The notes below the pieces were generated by a model. The model was not told the origin of the DNA. It searched no databases and saw only the letters and a program-made list of their open reading frames with translations. A stretch of 64,000 nt of DNA from Chryseobacterium sp. BLS98 (GTDB lineage: Bacteria; Bacteroidota; Bacteroidia; Flavobacteriales; Weeksellaceae). Made by a program: the position numbers and the translations under genes. Where the stretch lies: positions 62,001 through 126,000 of the forward strand of contig NZ_LFNF01000005.1 in the NCBI RefSeq assembly GCF_001045445.1. The letters are read 5' to 3'. Shown here piece after piece: positions 25,104 through 33,385 of the stretch (positions within the stretch are counted from its first letter, which is position 1; the number at the start of each line of letters is the position of its first letter).

Positions 25104-26249
25104 ATGAAAAAACTAAGCACCTTTTTTGTATTCATCTTATTACTAAAAATCACAACAGCTATGGCACAGGAAAACAAAGCCAGAATCCTGGTTCTCATCC
25201 ATTCAGACAATGGCGGAACCTATGAACTGGCCAAAGAGATAGCATCCGGCATAGAGAGCGGGAAAAACGCAACAGCCGTCATTAAGCAGGTTAAAGATAC
25301 CCAAAACCCAAAAATGAAGAATATTCCAGTAGCTTCAGTGGATGAACTGCCTTCCTACGATGGAATCGCTTTTGGATCTCCTGTCTATTTTGGAAATATC
25401 AGTACCGGAATGAGCGAGTTTTTGTCCAGAACTGTTAATTTATGGACCAATCATGCCTTAGAAGGTATGCCTGCAACGGTTTTTATGTCTGCCGGTAGCG
25501 GGGCAGGAAAGGAGCTTGCACTGAATGCTTTCTGGAACAGTCTTGCCGTTCACGGAATGGTTCTTGTATCCAATGGAATCAGGGGAAATGAGGCGATTAA
25601 TAAAACCATTCCCCAAGGAAATACCGTGTTAGGAGTAACGAGCATGGCCTCTCTGAAAGATGTTGAAAGACCAACAAAAGATGAACGTAGCCTGGCAGAA
25701 CTTCAGGGCAGGAATTTTGCGAAGACTGCCTTGGCCCTGAAAGGGACGTTTTCTAAGAAACAGGAAATAATATCGGCTTCAGAAAAATCTCAGGATATCA
25801 ACGACCTGTTGAAGCAGAAAAATATTATCCTGCCACAGGTTCCGCAGCCTGCCGGTAATTATAAACCGTTTGTACGCTCCGGGAATCTGGTATTTATTAA
25901 CCAGGTTGCTTTGAAAGACGGCAAGATCTTAAATCCAGGAAAATTAGGGGTTAATGTTAATGAAGATCATGTAAAAGAAGCTACAAAAGTTACCATGCTT
26001 AACGTTATAGCTGTTTTAAAAGAAGCTGTAGGCGGTGATCTGAATAAAGTAAGGCAATGTGTGCAGCTTACAGGGATTTTCAATACAAAAGACGATTATA
26101 CAAAGCATGCGGATCTGATGAATGTTGCTTCAGACCTTACTGTGGAAATTTTCGGAGAAAAGGGAAAACATGCGAGAGCCACTCTGGGGGCTTCATCTAT
26201 TCCGGTGAATTCTTCTGTGGAAATTCAGGCTATATTTGAAGTGGAATAG
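25104..26249 (+). CDS. Exported flavodoxin/WrbA-like domain fused to RidA-like domain
   Basis: A 381-residue protein with signal peptide MKKLSTFFVFILLLKITTAMAQ. Residues about 26-205 are a flavodoxin-like NAD(P)H:quinone oxidoreductase domain: ILVLIHSDNGGTYELAKEIASG is the FMN phosphate loop, and YDGIAFGSPVYFGNISTGM and MSAGSGAGKELAL are WrbA-like. Residues about 240-381 match RidA/YjgF (VRSGNLVFINQVALKDGK, EAVGGDLNKVRQCVQLTGIF, RATLGASSIPVNSSVEIQAIF). The key RidA Arg appears as RATLG. It is unusual for both domains to be exported together. Confidence 0.88.
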   Translation: MKKLSTFFVFILLLKITTAMAQENKARILVLIHSDNGGTYELAKEIASGIESGKNATAVIKQVKDTQNPKMKNIPVASVDELPSYDGIAFGSPVYFGNISTGMSEFLSRTVNLWTNHALEGMPATVFMSAGSGAGKELALNAFWNSLAVHGMVLVSNGIRGNEAINKTIPQGNTVLGVTSMASLKDVERPTKDERSLAELQGRNFAKTALALKGTFSKKQEIISASEKSQDINDLLKQKNIILPQVPQPAGNYKPFVRSGNLVFINQVALKDGKILNPGKLGVNVNEDHVKEATKVTMLNVIAVLKEAVGGDLNKVRQCVQLTGIFNTKDDYTKHADLMNVASDLTVEIFGEKGKHARATLGASSIPVNSSVEIQAIFEVE

Positions 26250-26305
26250 AATCGGACGGACATATTTTGCATGTCGTTTTTGAGCAATCAAAATTGGGAA
26301 GAAAT

Positions 26306-26346
26306 AAAAAACACTGGTGGCCGAAATTTCAGCCACCAGTGTTTTT
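26306..26346. terminator. Bidirectional terminator
   Basis: AAAAACACTGGTGGC pairs with GCCACCAGTGTTTTT (15 bp) around a 10-nt loop, between convergent genes. Confidence 0.92.
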
Positions 26347-26370
26347 ATACTGTAATAGACGATACTTTAT

Positions 26371-26877
26371 TTATACAAATGCATTTCCTTCCACGCCATC
26401 AGAATTATTGGTTTTTATTCCTGTCACTGCGGAAGCTACGAAACTTAATAAACTCACCAGCTTTCCTGCTTTGGTATCCCAGTAATAAGTTTCTTTAGGC
26501 TCAACGCGGATAATAGTAACATCCGGATCATCTTTTCCGTCAAACCAGGCTTTAGCCATAGGCGACCATTTTTCTTCAATCGTGGCTTTATCTTTATAAA
26601 CGGATGCTTCGCCATATACAGAAAGATATTGCGAATCACTGTTGTTCATAAAGAACAGCTGTACTCTCCGGTCTTCCTTTATTTCAAAGTTTTTATTACT
26701 TGTTCCGCTACTGATGAACCATAGATTTCCGCTGTCATCCGTTTCCTGCAGGGTCATAGGGCGGGAGTTGACAGGTATGGTTTCAAGTTCAGTGCAGAAC
26801 ATGCATATTCTTGCCTTTTCGGACAGTTCTTTGATCTTTTTGATGGCCTCAAGATGAGTTAAGTTTTGTGTTGACAT
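26371..26877 (-). CDS. Pyridoxamine 5'-phosphate oxidase family protein (general stress protein 26 type)
   Basis: A 168-residue split-barrel flavin-binding protein. RPMTLQETDDSGNLWFISSGTSNKNFEI and RRVQLFFMNNSDSQYLSVYGEA match the GSP26/YdaG subgroup, and TYYWDTKAGKL lies near the end. It probably binds FMN or F420-like cofactors and acts in stress responses; the true substrate is unknown. It is monocistronic and shares a terminator with the flavodoxin-RidA gene. Confidence 0.88.
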   Translation of the reverse strand: MSTQNLTHLEAIKKIKELSEKARICMFCTELETIPVNSRPMTLQETDDSGNLWFISSGTSNKNFEIKEDRRVQLFFMNNSDSQYLSVYGEASVYKDKATIEEKWSPMAKAWFDGKDDPDVTIIRVEPKETYYWDTKAGKLVSLLSFVASAVTGIKTNNSDGVEGNAFV

Positions 26878-27057
26878 AATAATATATTTTTAGTGGTTGG
26901 TATTGAAAACTGAGTAAAACTGATATTCCGGGAATCGAGATATCAATTATTTTTATTCCATTAAATATTCAAATACCTGACCAAACACCATTTTAATGTG
27001 GTATTGTTGATTAATTTTTTTCTTTTAAATCATTAAAAACAGATATATTATTCTGCG

Positions 27058-27065
27058 TAACTTTA
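27058..27065 (+). promoter_or_regulatory. Near-consensus -7 box 4 nt before the AraC start
   Basis: TAACTTTA (one mismatch to TAnnTTTG) is followed by CAGG and the ATG at 27070, implying a leaderless transcript. Confidence 0.4.
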
Positions 27066-27069
27066 CAGG

Positions 27070-27867
27070 ATGCAAATCAAACCGCCTAAGTATTTGTCTT
27101 CCTATATCCGTCATTACATCTTTCTGGAGCATCCGGAATATGAGGATAAAAACTTAAGACTATTTACAGATGGGAGTACCGGATTGATTTTATCCAGCAG
27201 CCGGAATTTTTATGCATCAGATTCAAATGTTAAGGTTCCTTCTTCCTTTTTTTACGGCCAGCCTGCGGGATATAAAGATTTTACAGCAACAGGGTCATTT
27301 TCTATGATGGCAGTCGTTTTTCAGCCTTATTTCTTTAATGTTCTTCTTAATCTTTCTGCCAAAGAGGTGAAAAACCAGATCATTTCAGCTGAAGATGTTT
27401 TAAAAAATGAACTGTTGTCTTTTCAGGAAGATCTTCTGGCTGGGACAGATCCCGGGTTGATCATTGCTAGGCTTAATCATTTCTTTAGCAGATTCATTTC
27501 CGGAAAGATTCATTCCGATCATGAACTGATCAGGGCTATACAACAGTTCATGCTTAAAAACAAAGGCTTGGTAACTTCAAAAGAACTGGAGCTGTTCACA
27601 GGGTATTCTGAACGTCATCTTGAAAGGAAATTTGAAGATTACATCGGCATTACTCCTAAGAAATACGGGAATATTATCCGGCTTCATCATTTCATCAATC
27701 TTATGAGGGAAAATGCAGAAAGTGAAAGTACGGCAGGTCTTTCTTACGACTCCGGTTATAGCGACCAGTCTCATCTGATTAAAGATTTTAAAAGCAATAC
27801 AGGGCTTACTCCCAATCAATATTTAAAAACCGAGAAACTGGCAGTCAATTTTATCCAGCTACGTTGA
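27070..27867 (+). CDS. AraC family transcriptional regulator
   Basis: A 265-residue protein. The N-terminal part is the DUF6597-like sensor seen in many Bacteroidota AraC proteins (LSSYIRHYIFLE, LFTDGSTGLILS, GQPAGYKDF). The C-terminal AraC domain has HLERKFEDYIGITPKKYGNIIRLHHFINLM and SGYSDQSHLIKDFKSNTGLTPNQYL. It lies 59 nt upstream of the nitrilase gene, which it may control. Confidence 0.9.
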   Translation: MQIKPPKYLSSYIRHYIFLEHPEYEDKNLRLFTDGSTGLILSSSRNFYASDSNVKVPSSFFYGQPAGYKDFTATGSFSMMAVVFQPYFFNVLLNLSAKEVKNQIISAEDVLKNELLSFQEDLLAGTDPGLIIARLNHFFSRFISGKIHSDHELIRAIQQFMLKNKGLVTSKELELFTGYSERHLERKFEDYIGITPKKYGNIIRLHHFINLMRENAESESTAGLSYDSGYSDQSHLIKDFKSNTGLTPNQYLKTEKLAVNFIQLR

Positions 27868-27906
27868 AATGTCGGTTTTTTACAATCTTCAGATGATCCT
27901 GAATGA

Positions 27907-27914
27907 TAGTTTTG
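27907..27914 (+). promoter_or_regulatory. -7 box of the nitrilase gene
   Basis: TAGTTTTG matches TAnnTTTG, 12 nt before the ATG at 27927. It overlaps an upstream ATG (27903), which is therefore an unlikely start. Confidence 0.45.
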
Positions 27915-27926
27915 CAGAAAAAAAAG

Positions 27927-28883
27927 ATGGACAATCTCAAAATTTCTACTGCACAGTTTGAAAATAAAAGCGGTGACAAAGCATATAATCTTTCAGTAAT
28001 AGAAAAACTATCGGCAGAGGCGGCAGCTAAGGGCTCACAAGTCATTGCCTTTCATGAATGTTCGATTACCGGATACACTTTTGCCAGAAATCTTTCCAAA
28101 GAACAGCTTCTGGATATTGCTGAATTTATACCTGAGGGCGAAAGCATAAAAAAATTACAGCAAATCGCTGGGGAACATAAGATTACGATATTGGCCGGGC
28201 TCTTTGAAAAAGATGAAAATGATCATATCTTCAAAGCCTATGTTTGTGTAGATGAAACCGGACTCAAAGCCAGATACAGAAAGCTGCACCCTTTTATTAA
28301 TCCCCATCTGACTCCCGGAAACCAATACTGCGTTTTTGAAATTCACGGTTGGAAATGTGGTATCCTTATCTGCTACGACAATAATATCATCGAAAATGTA
28401 AGAGCTACAAAACTGCTGGGAGCAGACCTTATCTTCATGCCGCATGTTACCATGTGTACGCCTTCTACCAGGCCGGGAGCTGGTTTTGTAGATACTGAAC
28501 TATGGAAGAACAGGGAATCTGATCCTACTTCTCTCCGTCTTGAATTTGAGGGAATGAAAGGAAGGGACTGGCTGATGAAATGGCTGCCTGCAAGAGCTTA
28601 TGACAATGGAATTTATGTAGTTTTTTCAAATCCTGTCGGCATGGATGATGATCAGCTGAAAAACGGCTGTTCGATGGTCATTGACCCTTTTGGGGATATT
28701 ATTGCGGAATGCCGTTCGTTTGATGACAGTTCTGAAACGGTTACTATTTTTCCTGAAAAGCTGCATCAGGCCGGTGGAAGCAGATATATCAAGGCGAGAA
28801 GACCTGAATTGTACAGAGACATCATTGGAATGTCCCATCATCCCGAGCAGAAAGTAGTATGGATGAAGGATGATAAAAAGTAA
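27927..28883 (+). CDS. Carbon-nitrogen hydrolase (nitrilase superfamily)
   Basis: A 318-residue cytosolic enzyme. The catalytic triad is Glu in IAFHECSITGYTF, Lys in ARYRKLHPF and Cys in CGILICYDNNIIEN. WLPARAYDNGIYVVFSNPVG is the later conserved block. Substrate is an amide or nitrile and cannot be told from sequence; the form is near the aliphatic-amidase-like branch. The start is placed at 27927 because a -7 box lies in the 24-nt extension from 27903. Confidence 0.9.
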   Translation: MDNLKISTAQFENKSGDKAYNLSVIEKLSAEAAAKGSQVIAFHECSITGYTFARNLSKEQLLDIAEFIPEGESIKKLQQIAGEHKITILAGLFEKDENDHIFKAYVCVDETGLKARYRKLHPFINPHLTPGNQYCVFEIHGWKCGILICYDNNIIENVRATKLLGADLIFMPHVTMCTPSTRPGAGFVDTELWKNRESDPTSLRLEFEGMKGRDWLMKWLPARAYDNGIYVVFSNPVGMDDDQLKNGCSMVIDPFGDIIAECRSFDDSSETVTIFPEKLHQAGGSRYIKARRPELYRDIIGMSHHPEQKVVWMKDDKK

Positions 28884-28891
28884 AGCAGTTT

Positions 28892-28963
28892 AAAACTTTC
28901 CGCAGATTACACCGGAAAACATTACAGAGCTAATTTGTTCAATGAAAATCTGCGGGAAGTTTT
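28892..28963. repeat. 72-bp near-perfect stem-loop repeat with CCGCAGATT arms
   Basis: A 17-nt arm at 28892-28908 (AAAACTTTCCGCAGATT) is complementary to 28947-28963 with a single G-T pair. It lies between the convergent nitrilase and rhodanese genes and may also end transcription. CCGCAGATT words are, as I recall, common in intergenic repeats of related genomes. Confidence 0.55.
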
Positions 28964-28969
28964 ACAAAA

Positions 28970-29326
28970 CTATTTATTGATAATTTCCTGAAGGTCACTC
29001 CAGGCACCACCGTTATGCACATGCTTAAAACCTCTTTCCTTTAAGATCTTTTCCGCTTTTACACTCCGTAAGCCATGAGAACAGACCGTGATATAAGTTT
29101 TATTCCGGTCAAGTTCCGTATACCTTTCCCTGATAGTTCCCAAAGAAATATTAACAGCACCTTCAATATGCCCCGTTTTAAATTCTTTTTCGGTTCTTAC
29201 ATCCAGAATAATTGCTCCTTTCCGGATTAATGTATCAAGGCCTTGATCTAACGTCTGGTATTTGTAAACCCTGTAAATAATATAAACCATAAGAATAATT
29301 CCGCCAAAAATCAGCACATTTTTCAT
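28970..29326 (-). CDS. Membrane-anchored rhodanese-like protein
   Basis: A 118-residue protein. Residues 4-20 are a membrane helix (VLIFGGIILMVYIIYRV), followed by a rhodanese domain: AIILDVRTEKEFKTGHIEGAVNISLG and active-site Cys in YITVCSHGLRSVKAEKIL. The likely role is sulfur transfer or thiosulfate/persulfide handling at the membrane, probably facing the periplasm. Its ATG overlaps the stop of the DUF3817 gene, so it is the last gene of a three-gene operon. Confidence 0.9.
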   Translation of the reverse strand: MKNVLIFGGIILMVYIIYRVYKYQTLDQGLDTLIRKGAIILDVRTEKEFKTGHIEGAVNISLGTIRERYTELDRNKTYITVCSHGLRSVKAEKILKERGFKHVHNGGAWSDLQEIINK

Positions 29327-29625
29327 AATTTACTTAGGATTTTATAGTCAATATAAAAGGTTCCGAAAGGGATGAAACAGGCCAGAATAACTTTCCAGGT
29401 CGTCTCCCTGAATTTCCAATGCTGTTCGACACCAACACTTAAAGTATTAAACAGGAAAAGCAGAAACAGGCTTCCGTGAACCGGTCCCATTAGTTTCACA
29501 AAAGAAGGGTTTCCGAGCCAGTATTTTACAGGAACAGCAATGAATACGAGGATCAATAGGGATATTCCTTCCAGAATGGCAAGAATTCTCAGGCGTCCGG
29601 TTTTTGTTTTTAATAATTGTATCAT
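29323..29625 (-). CDS. DUF3817 membrane protein
   Basis: A 100-residue integral membrane protein with three helices. RLRILAILEGISLLILVFIAVPVKYWLGNP and MGPVHGSLFLLFLF are DUF3817 features; the conserved His in GPVHG lies in a helix. Function unknown. The ATG at 29625 lies 2 nt after the stop of the upstream gene, which is preferred over a start further upstream inside that gene. Confidence 0.85.
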   Translation of the reverse strand: MIQLLKTKTGRLRILAILEGISLLILVFIAVPVKYWLGNPSFVKLMGPVHGSLFLLFLFNTLSVGVEQHWKFRETTWKVILACFIPFGTFYIDYKILSKL

Positions 29626-29627
29626 AA

Positions 29628-30086
29628 TTATCTGAAATAAGGTCTGTTGGCTAAAGGAGAGAACGGCCACGGTATAGCTATAAAAATAACGGCTAAAGCA
29701 AGGATATACCAGGTCAGCATTGTCCTGAATTTTTCCCGGTCCGTTTCTTTTCTTTTTGCTAAGGCGGAGCCTACAGTGATGATCACAATGGCAGTGACCA
29801 TAAGAGAAATATGGATGATACCGAAGAAAAGAATATCCAGAGAACCTTTGGCCTCACTGAAATTTTTCCAGAAATACTTTACAACCGGGCTTTTCGAGTA
29901 GAGTATAATTCCTAAAACCAATTGGATATGGGCAATAGTTGCTGTCCAGTGGCGGACCAGATCATCTTTTCCTGAAAATACCTTATGAAAATAATAGCCC
30001 CTCAAAGCAATCCATACAGAATAAATAAGACTTAATAAAACTACCCATCGGAACAAGGAATGCAGGAATGTAAGCGTCTGGTACAT
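29628..30086 (-). CDS. Four-helix membrane protein (cytochrome b-like), unknown function
   Basis: A 152-residue protein with four predicted helices and several His residues placed in helices (FLHSLFRWVVLLSL, RHWTATIAHIQLVLGII, FGIIHISLMVTAIVII), which could coordinate heme. I recall related proteins labelled cytochrome b, but no firm motif is present. It is the first gene of the operon with DUF3817 and rhodanese genes. A palindromic operator covers its promoter. Confidence 0.7.
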   Translation of the reverse strand: MYQTLTFLHSLFRWVVLLSLIYSVWIALRGYYFHKVFSGKDDLVRHWTATIAHIQLVLGIILYSKSPVVKYFWKNFSEAKGSLDILFFGIIHISLMVTAIVIITVGSALAKRKETDREKFRTMLTWYILALAVIFIAIPWPFSPLANRPYFR

Positions 30087-30106
30087 GATATATTTTTAGA
30101 ACATTT

Positions 30107-30140
30107 CAAAGATATAACAAAACATACTAATTAGTATGTT
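30107..30140 (-). promoter_or_regulatory. Promoter and perfect 20-bp palindromic operator
   Basis: Minus -7 box TATCTTTG at 30107-30114. AACATACTAATTAGTATGTT at 30121-30140 is a perfect palindrome overlapping the -33 region. It fits a TetR dimer; the TetR gene ends 15 bp upstream. Followed by TTTTG on minus, it could double as that gene's terminator. Confidence 0.65.
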
Positions 30141-30154
30141 TTTTGATAAAAAAA

Positions 30155-30745
30155 TTATTGAAAGCTTTTGAAATAAGTCTTAAGTCCTTTTAAATAAATA
30201 AGATACACGGATTTTGAATTTTCCAGTTTTCCCAGATTTCTTACTCCCCAATAGCCGGACACCACAAAAACAGCAATTTCCTTTGCATCGGTATCTGCTT
30301 TTACAGTTCCATTTTTTTTACCGGCTTCTATACATTCTACAATTGCATTTTCCCACTGAGAAGCAAGGACATTCAATGCTTTTGTAAATTCGATATTCCA
30401 TGGAGCCATTTCCTGAGTGAAATTAGATGCCGGGCAGCCGTATTCAACCTTTAAGAAATCATTTTCCATTAAAATTCCGTACATGAGTTTGTAAATGCTT
30501 TCTAACGGATCATCACTGTTTTTCAGAGGTTCAATGAAAGTGCTTTTGAAGTTGCTGATTAGAAGTTCATTGATAATAGCCAGTCCCATTTCATCTTTTG
30601 TTTTGAAATGGTAATAAAAAGCCCCTTTTGTCACTTGGGTAGTGGCAATGATCTCGTCCACGCTTGTGGTCTGATACCCTTTTACATAGATCAATTCAAA
30701 GGCTTTCTGAAGAATATTCAATCGGGTGGCTTGTGACTTTTTCAT
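30155..30745 (-). CDS. TetR/AcrR family repressor
   Basis: A 196-residue protein. Residues 1-55 hold the TetR helix-turn-helix (FELIYVKGYQTTSVDEIIATTQVTKGAFYYHFKTKDEM). The C-terminal helical ligand domain includes YGCPASNFTQEMAPWN, a Cys-containing segment like that of TetR_C regulators sensing electrophiles. It is in the same direction as, and directly before, the rhodanese operon, whose promoter carries a perfect palindrome. A sulfur or electrophile signal is plausible. Confidence 0.9.
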   Translation of the reverse strand: MKKSQATRLNILQKAFELIYVKGYQTTSVDEIIATTQVTKGAFYYHFKTKDEMGLAIINELLISNFKSTFIEPLKNSDDPLESIYKLMYGILMENDFLKVEYGCPASNFTQEMAPWNIEFTKALNVLASQWENAIVECIEAGKKNGTVKADTDAKEIAVFVVSGYWGVRNLGKLENSKSVYLIYLKGLKTYFKSFQ

Positions 30746-30894
30746 TGGGATAAGCTGGCTTTACTGCAAAGGAACGGAAATTTTAAAAAACACAACTATT
30801 ATTATTCTGATACTAAACTAGAATTTAAGTAATTTTTATAATACAATTATTCACCGGAAATTTGCATAGTCAATTCAACAAAAATTACAATTCA

Positions 30895-32109
30895 ATGAAT
30901 CATCAAAAAGAAATACAGATGAATATAAATTCTACTGTAAAGAGCAAAGGACTTCCGGCAGCATTATGGGCATTAACCATCAGTGCATTTGGGATAGGAA
31001 CTACAGAATTTGTGATTGTAGGACTTCTTCCTACGGTGGCCGGAGATCTGGGCATCAGCATCCCTTCAGCCGGGCTCCTGGTAAGCCTGTATGCCATCGG
31101 GGTAGCTATAGGAGCCCCAATATTGACGGCACTGACCGGAAAAATACCCCGCAAAACGCTATTGATTTCAATCATGATCCTGTTTGTCATTGGAAATGGG
31201 CTGGCGTCTATCGCCCCGGGATTTATTACCCTGATCATGGCCAGGATTTTAACCGGGTTTGCGCATGGTGTTTACTTTTCCATTGGCTCTACTATTGCAG
31301 CATCGCTGGTTCCTGAAGAAAAAAGGGCAACGGCTATCTCCATTATGTTTGCAGGCCTTACTCTTGCCATTGTAACGGGCGTGCCTCTTGGAACATTTAT
31401 AGGTCAGCATTTCGGTTGGAGGGCTACTTTTATCGGTGTTTCTCTCCTTGGGATCATAGGGTTACTGGCAAGTATGCTTCTGGTTCCCTCAAACCTTAAA
31501 AGTGATCAGACCGCTTCTTTAAAAAGTCTTCCCAAAGTGTTTGGAAACAGGCGTATGATCTTTGCTTTTTTAATGACGGCAATGGGTTATGGAGGTACGT
31601 TTGTCGTTTTTACTTACCTGTCGCCAATATTGCAGCAGATCACAGGATTTCAGGAGTCTACAGTGACATTTATTCTGCTTATTTATGGAATCGCCATTGC
31701 TTTAGGAAATCTTCTGGGTGGAAAAACAGCCAATAAAAACCCTCTGAAAGCACTTCTGTGGATGTTTGCAGCGCAAGGAGTGGTATTGTTTGCCTTTTAT
31801 TTCACATCAGGTAATCAGGTGTTAAGCATTATTACCTTATTTCTTCTGGGAGGTCTCTCTTTTGCCACTGTGCCGGGACTTCAGCTTTTGGTGGTACAGA
31901 TTGCCGAAAAAGAACTTCCGGGAACTGAAGATGTAGCATCAGGAATTAATATTGCTGCGTTCAATATAGGAATTGCTGTAGGATCTTATACAGGTGGAAT
32001 TGTAGTAACATCTTCATTAGGCCTGGCAAGTACACCGTGGATTGGAGCTTTGTTTCTGTTGGCGACCGTACTGATCACACTTTACAGTATCCGATTAAGT
32101 AAAAAATAA
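30895..32109 (+). CDS. MFS transporter (DHA1 group)
   Basis: An inner-membrane permease of about 404 residues and 12 helices. PAALWALTISAFGIGTTEFVIVGLLPTVAGDLGI is the typical start of the AraJ/YdhP/NepI branch of drug and metabolite exporters, and GALTGKIPRKT-like loop 2-3 is present as LTALTGKIPRKTLL. The start is uncertain: ATG 30895 is chosen; ATG 30919 is possible and a TTG at 30862 is unlikely. Divergent from the TetR gene at 30155-30745, which might also regulate it. Confidence 0.88.
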   Translation: MNHQKEIQMNINSTVKSKGLPAALWALTISAFGIGTTEFVIVGLLPTVAGDLGISIPSAGLLVSLYAIGVAIGAPILTALTGKIPRKTLLISIMILFVIGNGLASIAPGFITLIMARILTGFAHGVYFSIGSTIAASLVPEEKRATAISIMFAGLTLAIVTGVPLGTFIGQHFGWRATFIGVSLLGIIGLLASMLLVPSNLKSDQTASLKSLPKVFGNRRMIFAFLMTAMGYGGTFVVFTYLSPILQQITGFQESTVTFILLIYGIAIALGNLLGGKTANKNPLKALLWMFAAQGVVLFAFYFTSGNQVLSIITLFLLGGLSFATVPGLQLLVVQIAEKELPGTEDVASGINIAAFNIGIAVGSYTGGIVVTSSLGLASTPWIGALFLLATVLITLYSIRLSKK

Positions 32110-32114
32110 TAGAG

Positions 32115-32149
32115 TTCACCTGATTTTTATAAGATGAAAATCGGGTGAA
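32115..32149 (+). terminator. Stem-loop after the MFS gene
   Basis: TTCACCTGATTTT pairs with AAAATCGGGTGAA (one G-U). The T tract is poor, so it is a weak terminator or an mRNA 3' end. Confidence 0.45.
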
Positions 32150-32224
32150 ACTATAACATTACTCAGGGGAGACAATAATAATTTTTAAATATTATTTATT
32201 GTTCCAAAATTTTATTGAAAATTG

Positions 32225-32232
32225 TACATTTG
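32225..32232 (+). promoter_or_regulatory. -7 box of the Crp-like gene
   Basis: TACATTTG is an exact match, 17 nt before the proposed TTG start at 32250. It lies inside the extension that begins at a TTG at 32199. Confidence 0.4.
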
Positions 32233-32249
32233 AAATAGGCAATAGTCTT

Positions 32250-32825
32250 TTGACAGATTTAAGAATATATATCAATAGTTTAAATCCAATTTCGGAGATT
32301 GGCTGGGAAGCATTATATCCAATATTTTCTGAAAAAACACTTTTAAAAGGTGAATATTTTATAAAGGAAAATCAGGTGGCTACCCAAATCGGTTTTTTGC
32401 AGGAAGGCATTATCAGAGCCTTTTACAGAAGCAGAGAAGGGGTAGATTATAATAAACACTTCTTTGTTTCACCGTGTTTCATTGGCGGATATGCTTCTTT
32501 AATTACCGGAGCCCCCAACCAAATTAATCAGCAAGCCTTATCGGATTGCAAAATCTTAACGGCCAATTTCTCAAGCTTTACAGATCTTTATAGGGACCAT
32601 CCGGATATTGAAAGGGTTGCAAGAAAATTAGCAGAAATATTTTTTGTACAAAAAGAACAGCGAGAAATTGAAATTGTATTGCTGGATGCTGATAGACGTT
32701 ATTCACTTTTTCAAAAACAATATCCCCAATTGGAACAGCAGATTCCACAATATCATATTGCTTCGTATTTAGGGATCACCCCAACACAGTTAAGCAGAAT
32801 CAGAAGAAAACGTACAGGCAGGTAA
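32250..32825 (+). CDS. Crp/Fnr-like regulator
   Basis: About 191 residues. It has a cNMP-binding-like beta domain (LLKGEYFIKENQVATQIGFLQEGIIRAFY, HFFVSPCFIGGYASLI) and a C-terminal helix-turn-helix (IPQYHIASYLGITPTQLSRIRR). There is no ATG in the likely start region; TTG 32250 gives MTDLRIYINSLNPIS and follows a -7 box. The upstream TTG at 32199 would add 17 residues. It precedes the darcynin-like gene by about 70 nt. Confidence 0.8.
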   Translation: MTDLRIYINSLNPISEIGWEALYPIFSEKTLLKGEYFIKENQVATQIGFLQEGIIRAFYRSREGVDYNKHFFVSPCFIGGYASLITGAPNQINQQALSDCKILTANFSSFTDLYRDHPDIERVARKLAEIFFVQKEQREIEIVLLDADRRYSLFQKQYPQLEQQIPQYHIASYLGITPTQLSRIRRKRTGR

Positions 32826-32892
32826 TTTCTTTACCTATGTAAATGGATTTCATTTTGGCAATACTGAAATTTGTATTTCAACAAACATCAAA

Positions 32893-33315
32893 ATGAAAAC
32901 ATTATTATTTACATTATTAACGGTATTGGTAATTGGAACTACCAATGCACAAACAAAAAAAACGATGAGCAGTACAAAACCTTACACGATTCTGGTGTTG
33001 ATGAATGCAACGTCAAAATGGCTTTCATTATCAAGAGAAGAAAGAAGTAATTTTTTTGAAAGTAGCATAACACCAATATTTCAAAAGGTTGGAAAGACTA
33101 CGAAAGTAAATCTTTATGATTCTGAATATTTCCATTCAAAAACTTCTGACTTTATAATCATCAATACGACCAATTTTGAAGACTATAAGCTATTGCTGGA
33201 GCTTTTAAGAGACACTAAGATTTATGGAGAACCTTACTTTGATATCGTTGATATTATTGTAGGCCAGGAAAATCTGTTTGAAGATTTCAATGAAAAATTT
33301 AAAAAAGAAAAGTAA
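32893..33315 (+). CDS. Exported darcynin-like protein
   Basis: A 140-residue protein with signal peptide MKTLLFTLLTVLVIGTTNAQ. The mature part begins near KPYTILVLMNATSKWLSLSREER, which resembles the darcynin family of small ferredoxin-like-fold proteins, and includes TKVNLYDSEYFHSKTSDF and FDIVDIIVGQENLF. Function unknown. I am moderately sure of the family. The preceding Crp-like regulator may control it. Confidence 0.65.
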   Translation: MKTLLFTLLTVLVIGTTNAQTKKTMSSTKPYTILVLMNATSKWLSLSREERSNFFESSITPIFQKVGKTTKVNLYDSEYFHSKTSDFIIINTTNFEDYKLLLELLRDTKIYGEPYFDIVDIIVGQENLFEDFNEKFKKEK

Positions 33316-33334
33316 TACGTAAATGAATTAACAG

Positions 33335-33363
33335 AACCCGTTTCGCAAAAGAGACGGGTTTTC
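33335..33363 (+). terminator. Terminator after the darcynin-like gene
   Basis: AACCCGT pairs with ACGGGTT, followed by TTTCTTATTT. Confidence 0.8.
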
Positions 33364-33385
33364 TTATTTAAATAAAATATAACTG

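Noticed and set aside
30121..30140. Perfect palindrome as a simple terminator of the TetR gene
   Set aside because: The stem has only two G-C pairs per arm and overlaps a consensus promoter, so an operator is more likely, though a double use is possible.
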